Source: an uncultured Aquimarina sp. (lineage in GTDB: Bacteria > Bacteroidota > Bacteroidia > Flavobacteriales > Flavobacteriaceae). From it: a DNA stretch of 64,000 bases. Positions 54,166-61,660 of the stretch are shown one piece after another. A program made the position numbers and the translations under genes. Each line of letters opens with the position of its first letter. Within the stretch, counting starts at the first letter, position 1. The stretch lies in assembly GCA_947492105.1 (NCBI GenBank), contig CANLMN010000018.1:1-64000 (forward strand). Direction: 5' to 3'. The notes below the pieces were generated by a model that did not search any database, had not been told where the DNA came from, and worked only from the letters and a program-made list of their open reading frames with translations.

Positions 54166-54328
54166 TACCATTTGTTGTTTGAATTTACCGGAAAGAAAGA
54201 TTAAGATTTTTTTGTTTCAGCTTCAGCAAAAACATCAAGCATAGCCGTAGTTATGGTTTGTTTTTATGCTGAAGCTGAGGCGAAAAAAGAAAATTTTATC
54301 CCAGTAAATTCAAAGGACAAATGGTATT
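54164..54328. repeat. Palindromic repeat family B, copy 3
   Basis: Begins TATACCATTTGTTGTTTGAA and ends TTCAAAGGACAAATGGTAT, with arms TTTCAGCTTCAGCAAAAACA and TGCTGAAGCTGAGGCGAAAA around ATAGCCGTAGTTATGG. The best-preserved B copy. Confidence 0.85.
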
Positions 54329-54410
54329 ATATACCTAATTTTCTTTTGGTTTAAAAGAAAATTAGGACTCATTGATTGTTATTAAAAAATAACGTAAGAC
54401 TGGACTGGGT

Positions 54411-55487
54411 TTATCTTTTAAAAAGAACTAACCCTTGACTTCTATCAGCAATAGCGATATATTGATTAGTGACAGCAATTCCTCTAGGTTGTTGTAAGTT
54501 GTCAATACTTATTGTGGATACGTTCTTGTTTCTAGGATTAATCATGCGTACGGTATTACCATTTAGCCCTATTACAAAAAGTGATGTTCCATCTGTAGAA
54601 ATATTAACAGGGGTGAATCCCAAAGGGATACTAGGTTCAGTATTTCGAGTGTTTGTGTTGATAACTTCTACACTATTAGATGCAAAATGAGCAACGTATA
54701 ATTTATTGTTTAGAAACTCACTTTCGACAGGAAAGTTTGCAGGTGTGAATAAATTAAAACTGTTTCTTAATGGACCAGGACTTAGCGTAGTAACTCGTGG
54801 TGTTGCTGTTACAGCTCCATTAGTATTGAGATCTACTATTTGGATTCCCCAATTCCTTACAGAGCCCAAATCTTGAGAATAAAATGCTCTCGCTCCATTA
54901 GAAGTTGGAACAACGGTTACATCAGGGCTACCTGTTCTATTATCCACTACACTAATACCGTTTCTAGCTGTTCTTATAGACCTAGAGGTATAAGTAAAAA
55001 CTCGCGTATTTGAAGTTCCTCCAGAGGTGACAACGACACCATTAGCTGCAGCAATACCAGAAAATAAACCAAAAGGAGTACTAGTGGTTGCAGTAACTAT
55101 GGGTTGCAAGGGATTTGATGTGTTTAAGGAGCTAATACTATTTTGAGATTGAATAAAAATAGTACCAGTGCTACGATCTACGGTGATATCATCCGCAGGA
55201 ATATTAATTAAGCTTCTTTCTTTAGACCTCAAAGCAATAACTTCAATTTCTCTTCCGCAAGCAGCATAGGCATGACCGTTAAAAATGATCACATTACTAC
55301 ATCCATTTGAGGCCAAACTTGAGGATGATTGGGGAGTTGCATCGGCTTTGAGGATATTTTCAGAAACCGAAACATCCTCCACTGCATTTATTTCCGTATC
55401 CAGTGTTTTGGCGTTTGGAGAATCGGTTTCACAGCTAATTGCAAAAACAGTTATAGTACTTAATAAAAAAAATTTTAATGAATTCAT
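54411..55487 (-). CDS. Lipoprotein with beta-propeller-like repeats, unknown function
   Basis: Lipoprotein of 358 residues with lipobox FAISC (C19), followed by a Ser/Asp-rich linker to about residue 60 (VSVSENILKADATPQSSSSL). The rest consists of short beta repeats like those of YVTN/seven-bladed propellers: VIIFNGHAYAACGREIEVIA, LYVAHFASNSVEVINTNTRN, GTSLFVIGLNGNTVRMINPR and IAVTNQYIAIADRSQGLVLF. Repeats of roughly 45 residues would allow six or seven blades. Surface or periplasmic binding is plausible, enzyme activity is not evident. The gene is isolated between repeat clusters. Confidence 0.7.
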   Translation of the reverse strand: MNSLKFFLLSTITVFAISCETDSPNAKTLDTEINAVEDVSVSENILKADATPQSSSSLASNGCSNVIIFNGHAYAACGREIEVIALRSKERSLINIPADDITVDRSTGTIFIQSQNSISSLNTSNPLQPIVTATTSTPFGLFSGIAAANGVVVTSGGTSNTRVFTYTSRSIRTARNGISVVDNRTGSPDVTVVPTSNGARAFYSQDLGSVRNWGIQIVDLNTNGAVTATPRVTTLSPGPLRNSFNLFTPANFPVESEFLNNKLYVAHFASNSVEVINTNTRNTEPSIPLGFTPVNISTDGTSLFVIGLNGNTVRMINPRNKNVSTISIDNLQQPRGIAVTNQYIAIADRSQGLVLFKR

Positions 55488-56214
55488 GATGATGTGTGAT
55501 TTTAGTTAATGTGTGTGGTTGATATAGTCGGTATTTTATAATAACATTACAAAAAAAAATATTTTATTTTCACCTAAGTTGTTGTACAAGTGTTTGTTCT
55601 TAGTTTTTTCATGTCTTTTTTTTGGATTTAAAATTCTGCATGACCCATTGTAATCTCGGATACACCTACTAGGATGTGCGGCTGTAAGAGGCTGTTCAAA
55701 TGTAAATAGAGGTAAAAATAATTTGAAATGCTCTTAACTCGTTCTAGGCGATAAAATTCAAAAGTTAGTCGTAGTAATGGTTTTGATTTTCTGATGAAAA
55801 AAGTAGTAGAACGGAGGGGGAGTAATTAAATTCAGGTATATAAATTCGTATTAATGACACCGTTATTTTTTTTATGTAAAAATACCACGATGCTATTGCA
55901 TAGCCTTAGTTAGGGTTCGTTTTTATGTTGAAGCTGAGGCAAAAACAGAAAATTTTATTCCAGTAAATTTAAAAGATACATGGTATTAGTTCTGTAAATC
56001 ACATAATTGTATGTCATTCCACACTCAAAAAGGTATTAGACATTGCTGTGATTGAATGAAAATTGCAAGTATTTTAGATTTTTAACAGCAAAGGATTGTT
56101 TTTATGGTAAGAAAAGATAATTAGGTTGTAATAAACTCAGTAAATAGGCACAGGTAGGTGATAATTTTCTCCCTATATCTTTTTGAAGACTAAATGTAGC
56201 TCAAAAAAAATGGT
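55488..56214. other. Intergenic, 727 bp
   Basis: Contains the mosaic repeat at 55831-55988 and otherwise unassigned AT-rich DNA between two minus-strand genes. No terminator for the carotenoid operon was identified at 56000-56214. Confidence 0.35.
55831..55988. repeat. Mosaic palindromic repeat (half C + half B)
   Basis: TATATAAATTCGTATTAATG, GACACCGTTATTTTTTTTAT and ATACCACGATGCTATTGCAT are a family-C arm. From the core (TAGCCTTAGTTAGGGT) on, GTTGAAGCTGAGGCAAAAAC and TTTATTCCAGTAAATTTAAA are a family-B arm. It is the mirror arrangement of 47648-47808. Confidence 0.75.
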
Positions 56215-56667
56215 TTAGGATTTCTTGAAGTACTTAAAAGGAACAAATAACATTCCGAAACACTCGCCATCATCTTTTCCTAGATGTTTATGGTGCATTT
56301 TGTGAGCACGACGTATACCTTTTGCATACCAATTATTAGCATTGCGGAAAAGTTTGAATCTTTGATGAATAAAAATGTCATGTACCATAAAATAAGCAAT
56401 ACCGTATGCCAAGATACCTAAGCCTATTGGTAGGGCGAACCAAACACCTCTAAAACTCCAAAGCATAAAACATCCAATACTAATAAGCGCATAAAAAATG
56501 AAGAATAAATCATTACGTTCCCACCAACTATCATGATGTTTGTGGTGATGATCCTTATGTAAGCTCCACAAAAAACCATGCATTACATATTTGTGTGTAA
56601 ACCATGCCATAAACTCCATGGCACCAAATACGCCGGCAAATATAAGTATCCAAAAAAATGTTATCAT
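56215..56667 (-). CDS. crtZ: Beta-carotene hydroxylase
   Basis: Di-iron membrane hydroxylase of 150 residues that adds 3-hydroxyl groups to beta-ionone rings (to zeaxanthin). The four histidine clusters are HKYVMHG, HKDHHHKHHDSW, HDIFIHQRF and HKMHHKHLGKDDGE, all intact; four hydrophobic segments flank them. Last gene of the carotenoid operon, 23 bp after crtB. No lycopene cyclase gene is in this stretch, so the cyclase is presumably elsewhere. Confidence 0.92.
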   Translation of the reverse strand: MITFFWILIFAGVFGAMEFMAWFTHKYVMHGFLWSLHKDHHHKHHDSWWERNDLFFIFYALISIGCFMLWSFRGVWFALPIGLGILAYGIAYFMVHDIFIHQRFKLFRNANNWYAKGIRRAHKMHHKHLGKDDGECFGMLFVPFKYFKKS

Positions 56668-56690
56668 AATACTACAAAGTTAAGAATTTG

Positions 56691-57530
56691 CTAAAGAAGA
56701 TTCAGTCGATAGTTAACATAACATTTGGCTAATAAACTAAATTTTTCATAATTCGGGACTCGAATTCTGGTGGATTTGATAGCTTCAGACGGAGTTTGTT
56801 TTAGTTTGGTCAACAGTCGTTTGTAGTAACGATAAGCGGTATAAACACCAAATCGCGCTTCTACAGGTAATTGATTGATTCCTTTGAGCCCAGCTTCAAA
56901 ATCATCTTCAATTTCCTTAATGATTTTCATTTTAGAAGCTTCATTAAGCATGTTGAGGTCTGTGTCAGGAAAATAATTGCGATCCAAGTCTTCAAAATCG
57001 GCTTTTAGATCTCTCAAAAAATTTACTTTCTGAAAAGCAGACCCAAGTCGCATGGCACTATCCTTCAAAGTATCATAGGTGTTTTGATTGCCTTTTACAA
57101 ACACCTTGAGGCACATAAGTCCTACAACATCAGCAGATCCGTAAATATACTCTTTGTATTCTGCATCAGTAAGATATTTTTTCTTGTGTAAATCCAAACG
57201 CATACTTTTCATAAAAGATTCATACAATTCAGCCGGAATGGAATAGGTGTGCACCGTGTGTTGAAAAGCATTCAGGATTGGGTTTAGGCTAATTTTATTT
57301 TTGATAGCATCGTACATTTGTCGCTCAAAATCATCAAATAATATCTGCTTATCATATCCATGAAATGAATCTACAATTTCATCCGCAAAACGGACAAACC
57401 CATAGATGTTATAGATATCTTGACGTATAGACGGTGATAGCATCTTGGTTGCGGTAGAAAAAGAAGTGCTGTAGGCATGTGTGACTTTCTTGCTACAGGT
57501 GTTTGATACAGTATCAAAAATGGCTTTCAT
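56691..57530 (-). CDS. crtB: Phytoene synthase
   Basis: Condenses two geranylgeranyl diphosphates into phytoene. 279 residues, family length. The first aspartate-rich motif is FVRFADEIVDSF, the second FLRDLKADFEDLDRNYFPD. YCYGSADVVGLMC-type segment appears as EYIYGSADVVGLMCLKVF, and ARFGVYTAYRYYKRLL is also typical. The start lies 75 bp after the crtI stop. Confidence 0.94.
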   Translation of the reverse strand: MKAIFDTVSNTCSKKVTHAYSTSFSTATKMLSPSIRQDIYNIYGFVRFADEIVDSFHGYDKQILFDDFERQMYDAIKNKISLNPILNAFQHTVHTYSIPAELYESFMKSMRLDLHKKKYLTDAEYKEYIYGSADVVGLMCLKVFVKGNQNTYDTLKDSAMRLGSAFQKVNFLRDLKADFEDLDRNYFPDTDLNMLNEASKMKIIKEIEDDFEAGLKGINQLPVEARFGVYTAYRYYKRLLTKLKQTPSEAIKSTRIRVPNYEKFSLLAKCYVNYRLNLL

Positions 57531-57605
57531 ACGTTCTTTTTTTAAGTTTTATCTTTTTTTAGTATAGTGATTTGTGTAATTCGTGTCTGTTGTAACTTTT
57601 TGATG

Positions 57606-59090
57606 CTAGTTGTTTTGAAATTCTTTTTCTATGAGCCCTGCAACGAGCTTTCCGGAAATTAAAGAGGGAGGAACTCCAGGACCGGGAACAGTTAATTGAC
57701 CTGTAAAAAACAGTTTTTTTACTTTTGCACTTTTTAGTTTTGGTCTCAGAAAAGCCGTTTGTAACAAAGTGTTTGCCATTCCATAGGCATTCCCTTTGTA
57801 AGAGTTGTATTCTGATATAAACTCTTTTACGCAAAAAGACTTTTTAAAGATAATGTTATTTTTTACTTTTTGATTGGTTATCTCTTCAAAACGCTTAATT
57901 ATTTTGTCAAAGAAAGCATCTCTTAGAGCTTCTGTATCTTCGATACCTGGTGCCAATGGAATTAAGAAAAAACCATTTTCCATTCCTTCTGGTGCTGTGT
58001 TAGGATCTGTTAAGGATGTAAAGTTTGCGTAAAAAAGAGGGCGTTCTGGCCATTTGGGATCATCATAAATAGCGGCCGCATGAGCATCAAAATCAGTGTC
58101 AAAAAACAAGTTATGATGATTGATGTTTTGTAATTTTTTGTCAAATCCTACATAGAATAGCAATGAAGAAGGAGCAAAGGTTTTATTCTGCCAATAATTT
58201 TCAGAGTACTGACGATATTCTTTTGGTAAAAGACTTTCTCCATGATGATAATCGGCGCCACAAAGTGTTGCATCAAAAGGGAGTGTTTTGTCATGAACAA
58301 CAATACTGTCACAAATACCGTTTTTTACATTTATTTTGGATACGGGAGCGTCCGTTTTGAATTGAACACCTAATGAGGTGGCTAGGGTTTGCATTGCTTT
58401 GATTGCTTGGAACATGCCGCCTCTAGGGTGCCATGTACCTAATCCAAAGTCTGCATAGTTCATAAAACTATAGAAAGCTGGTGTATCACTTGGCTTGGCT
58501 CCAAGAAAAAGCACTGGGAATTCTAAAATTTGTATCAGTTTTTCGTTGGTAAACTCTTTGCGAACTTCTTTGGAAATAGTACTAAAAAACTGACCAATCC
58601 GCATGATAGTTTCTTTGGTGACAAGTTCTAAAGGAGAAACACCAGGGCGATATACTAGGTTTTTGATCGCAATATCATAATTGGTTCTTGCGGTAGCGAT
58701 GAATTTGGCTAGTTTTTTGGAACTTCCTTTTTCTTCGGCTTCAAAAGCGTTGTATATTTTGTCTAATGAATCTTCTATTGCAATGCTCTCATTATTTTTG
58801 AAAAATACCCGGTATGCAGGATTTAGTTTGTCCAAGATATAATAGTCAGAGGCACTAACTCCAAAGTCATTAAAAAAGCGCTCAAAAACATCGGGCATCC
58901 AGTACCAAGAAGGGCCCATGTCAAACGTAAAGCCTTTGGCTTGGAATTGGCGCGCACGCCCACCTACAGAGCTGTTTTTTTCGAATATAGTGACATCGTA
59001 TCCTTGTTTAGCAAGGTAACAAGCTGCAGAAAGTGATGAAAAACCCGAACCGATAACAGCAATTTTTTTACCCATAGGAAATGATGACAT
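57606..59090 (-). CDS. crtI: Phytoene desaturase (CrtI)
   Basis: FAD-dependent desaturase of 494 residues converting phytoene to lycopene at the membrane. N-terminal dinucleotide site KIAVIGSGFSSLSAACYLAK, followed by VTIFEKNSSVGGRARQFQAK; the C-terminal CrtI signature is LTVPGPGVPPSLISGKLVAG. The substrate-entry region FTFDMGPSWYWMPDVFERFF is normal. Start ATG 59090 is 9 bp after the regulator stop; an alternative ATG 15 bp downstream cannot be excluded. Second gene of the operon. Confidence 0.95.
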   Translation of the reverse strand: MSSFPMGKKIAVIGSGFSSLSAACYLAKQGYDVTIFEKNSSVGGRARQFQAKGFTFDMGPSWYWMPDVFERFFNDFGVSASDYYILDKLNPAYRVFFKNNESIAIEDSLDKIYNAFEAEEKGSSKKLAKFIATARTNYDIAIKNLVYRPGVSPLELVTKETIMRIGQFFSTISKEVRKEFTNEKLIQILEFPVLFLGAKPSDTPAFYSFMNYADFGLGTWHPRGGMFQAIKAMQTLATSLGVQFKTDAPVSKINVKNGICDSIVVHDKTLPFDATLCGADYHHGESLLPKEYRQYSENYWQNKTFAPSSLLFYVGFDKKLQNINHHNLFFDTDFDAHAAAIYDDPKWPERPLFYANFTSLTDPNTAPEGMENGFFLIPLAPGIEDTEALRDAFFDKIIKRFEEITNQKVKNNIIFKKSFCVKEFISEYNSYKGNAYGMANTLLQTAFLRPKLKSAKVKKLFFTGQLTVPGPGVPPSLISGKLVAGLIEKEFQNN

Positions 59091-59099
59091 TATAGTGAA

Positions 59100-59996
59100 T
59101 TATAAAGATAGAACTAATTCTTGTATAGAGTTGAAACGTCTCTGATTTGGAGCTAGTTTTTCTGGTAAGAATTGTGTTTGTTTACCAAGCATCCAAAATT
59201 GATTTTTTGTAGTCTCCCCAATTACGGTGTTAAATTCCTTGAGATACTCTTTTATCTTATCTTTTTCTGGTTTGATAGTGAAGTAGGATAAATAAATGAC
59301 CTCTTCCGTAAAATCATCAGGTTTTGGTAGACTGTCTATAGGTGTACTTGGTCCTAATGATATAACTCGATAACCTTTGAACAAAATTTCATAATTCAGA
59401 AATATTAACCCCAAGTCATGTATTTCGTTTTCTGGAAGAAACAAAATGAAAAGTTTGTCTTTTTTAATTACTTGTTTTATTTGCGATTTTTCAATATTGA
59501 TGAAGAGTTTTTGCTTAATCAAATTAGTGATAAAATGCTCATGAGACGGGCTAATAGTGTTCGTCTGCCAAAGCAGTCCTATTTCATTTAGAAAAGGAAT
59601 AAATACGTTATAGAAAATTTGTCTGAAATCTGATTTCTGTTCTAATTGCTCATAGGTGGACAAGAAAAGTTCTTGATTGTAGTTGATCATTGCAATTTTG
59701 AAAGAATTAATTGCCTGATCTTTGGAGCTAGTCGCAGAAACAATTCTCTGTACATAAGCATTGATTTCATTTGAATCAAGTTTAGAAATACGAGAAATCT
59801 TGTATCCGCTATTAACTAAGTAGGTGACGTTGAGTAATTTCTGTAAACTGTGTATGTTGTAGGTACGGATATTGGTGTCTGTACGATCTGGATTTAGCAA
59901 ATTATAGCGTTTTTCCCAGATTCTAATAGTATGGGCTTTTACTCCACATAGATTTTCTAAGTCCTTGATGCTAAAATTTTGCTTAATATTGTTCAC
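59100..59996 (-). CDS. CarH-like MerR regulator with B12-binding domain
   Basis: Transcription factor of about 298 residues. MerR helix-turn-helix FSIKDLENLCGVKAHTIRIW-EKRYNLL. The C-terminal cobalamin-binding parts match CarH: W-x9-EH (W QTNTISPSH EH) in the helical cap, and E-x-H-x-x-G (EIHDLG) in the Rossmann part, spaced 50 residues from the Trp as in CarH (46). Light-dependent adenosylcobalamin breakdown would release DNA and switch on the crt genes. The frame is open to TTG 60020, but that overlaps a promoter box at 60018-60025. GTG 59996 yields VNNIKQNFSIKD, the usual start of flavobacterial homologues. First gene of the crt operon, so probably autoregulated. Confidence 0.85.
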   Translation of the reverse strand: MNNIKQNFSIKDLENLCGVKAHTIRIWEKRYNLLNPDRTDTNIRTYNIHSLQKLLNVTYLVNSGYKISRISKLDSNEINAYVQRIVSATSSKDQAINSFKIAMINYNQELFLSTYEQLEQKSDFRQIFYNVFIPFLNEIGLLWQTNTISPSHEHFITNLIKQKLFINIEKSQIKQVIKKDKLFILFLPENEIHDLGLIFLNYEILFKGYRVISLGPSTPIDSLPKPDDFTEEVIYLSYFTIKPEKDKIKEYLKEFNTVIGETTKNQFWMLGKQTQFLPEKLAPNQRRFNSIQELVLSL

Positions 59997-60017
59997 TTTT
60001 TTGTAATGTTTGTTAAA

Positions 60018-60025
60018 CAAAACTA
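60018..60025 (-). promoter_or_regulatory. Minus-7 box of the carotenoid operon
   Basis: Minus-strand TAGTTTTG is an exact TAnnTTTG. It overlaps TTTGTTAAACAAA (60010-60022), an interrupted palindrome that could be the operator of the MerR/CarH protein. Initiation would be near 60011, before GTG 59996. Confidence 0.5.
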
Positions 60026-60225
60026 GTAAAAAGAAATAGGAAAGTCTTTGTTCTTTAAGTTAAATATTTAAATTATTCTGTTAAAATGTGTTTTTTTGTA
60101 GTTAATTATTTGATTTTAAGAAAAATATGATTTGAGAGGAAGTTTTTGTTTATCTTGATTTTTTGAGAACCTTTTTTTTGTACGCTACTTTTGTGGAAGA
60201 TTTGGTTGTAGTGTGCAAATGTAGC

Positions 60226-61290
60226 TTAGCTTCCGATGAAGTAGCGACTATATTTTGGGGTGATTTTTTTTATTACATGTACAATAGCAAATGAAAACAA
60301 AGTAATTCCGCAGACAATCAGTATGTAAATTAGAGGATTGTTGGGAGGGAAAGAGAAGTGTAGAAGTTTTTTTGTTTTTATTACAACAATGATGACTAAG
60401 CAATGTACAAAGAAAATTCCAAAGCTCGCATCTGCTAAGCTTTTAAGTACTTTTATTTTTTTTCTTTCAAATCGATGTAGCCAAACCATAAAAAATATAG
60501 AAAGTATACTCTTTTGTAACAGCATAAGGTCAATGCCGTCATAGTGCAAAGGGAGTTTGTTGTAGCTACCTTCTTTGCCGATCAATGTTTGTGCTAGGGC
60601 AATGCCGATAACTAGTAGAAGTACGTAGATTTCTTTGTTTTTAAATTTTTTGTAAATCAGTTCTTTGTTTTCAGAACTGAGTATTCCGATGAAATATACA
60701 GGGGTGAAGTATAGTACAGCCTGAAAAATAGCTATCGTAGAGGTGTATAAAAGAGGTCTATGTATAAATAGTGCTATGATAAATAATATTGCAGTGATCG
60801 TACCTTTAGTTTGTGTGCTCAGATTGATGAAACGTATATGAAGCGGAGCGCATGCAAAAACAATCATTACAAATGGGATATACCAATACCCTATGAACAT
60901 AGAGCCTGTAGCGTAGTGTTTTAGTATAGGTATTAGATATTGAGAAAATAGTCCTTGGCCTGTTGGACTATAGTAGTTTGGAGTTGTTGCTGTATGATCT
61001 TTTGCAAAAACAGAAAGCAGTATTGGGATTAGTGCTAATAGTACATAGGGTAAGAATACGAATTTGATCTTTTTTAAGTAAAAAGTTTTGAAAACAAAAT
61101 TTTTAGAGAAAATATGATGAAATAAAAATCCTGAAATAAAAACAAAAGGAGTAGTACCACCTGCTATGATGTTATAGATTGTTTTACTGCCGATAGTGCT
61201 AAAGGAAAAGTCTGAAATTCCCAAGCAATGACCAGCTACAATAAAGAGTATAGCAATAGCTCTGAAGTAATTTAAAGAATTGATATACAT
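60226..61290 (-). CDS. Acyltransferase family 3 membrane protein
   Basis: Integral membrane protein of 354 residues with about ten membrane segments. N-terminal SLNYFRAIAILFIVAGHCLG has the catalytic R and H of acyltransferase-3 (OafA/WecH-like) enzymes, and TTPFVFISGFLFHHIFSKN the next conserved block. Such proteins O-acylate surface sugars, lipids or carotenoid-linked sugars. It is upstream of the crt operon on the same strand, 205 bp away, so modification of carotenoids is possible but unproved. Confidence 0.88.
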   Translation of the reverse strand: MYINSLNYFRAIAILFIVAGHCLGISDFSFSTIGSKTIYNIIAGGTTPFVFISGFLFHHIFSKNFVFKTFYLKKIKFVFLPYVLLALIPILLSVFAKDHTATTPNYYSPTGQGLFSQYLIPILKHYATGSMFIGYWYIPFVMIVFACAPLHIRFINLSTQTKGTITAILFIIALFIHRPLLYTSTIAIFQAVLYFTPVYFIGILSSENKELIYKKFKNKEIYVLLLVIGIALAQTLIGKEGSYNKLPLHYDGIDLMLLQKSILSIFFMVWLHRFERKKIKVLKSLADASFGIFFVHCLVIIVVIKTKKLLHFSFPPNNPLIYILIVCGITLFSFAIVHVIKKITPKYSRYFIGS

Positions 61291-61660
61291 GTATATATCG
61301 GGTTGTTTTTTTGATTTGGGGGTTGTTTTTTACAAAATCATGGCAAATGTAAGTAATCAATTTTTTATGACCTCATCCATAACCGAAAATTTAGGTTAAT
61401 TTAACTTTAATAGTGTGTTAGGCTAAAAAAGTGAAAAATGATTGTATGCCTTTTAAATTGGGGGATTATACCATTTATCACTTGAAATTTTTGAAAGAAA
61501 TCATCCTTTTCTTTCTTTTTGTTTGTAGGACAAAAGCGATCAATTTATTTTTCTAACAATTTCAATTCACAAATGGGGTATTGTACTTTAATTGGTATTA
61601 TGCTTTAGAAATTTGAATATTAGGTGGCGCTATTTTATCGTATAAAAAAAGTATTCAGGT
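61291..61660. other. Intergenic, 370 bp, with diverged family-B-like palindrome
   Basis: At about 61468-61582, TATACCATTTATCACTTGAA and ATTTCAATTCACAAATGGGGT form the diverged outer arms of a family-B-like element; the middle does not match. Nothing else is recognised. Confidence 0.4.

Noticed and set aside
57559-57834. Minus-strand 91-codon frame overlapping the end of crtI
   Set aside because: Basic, Arg/Lys/Ser-rich out-of-frame translation of the crtI 3' end; crtI is clearly the real gene.
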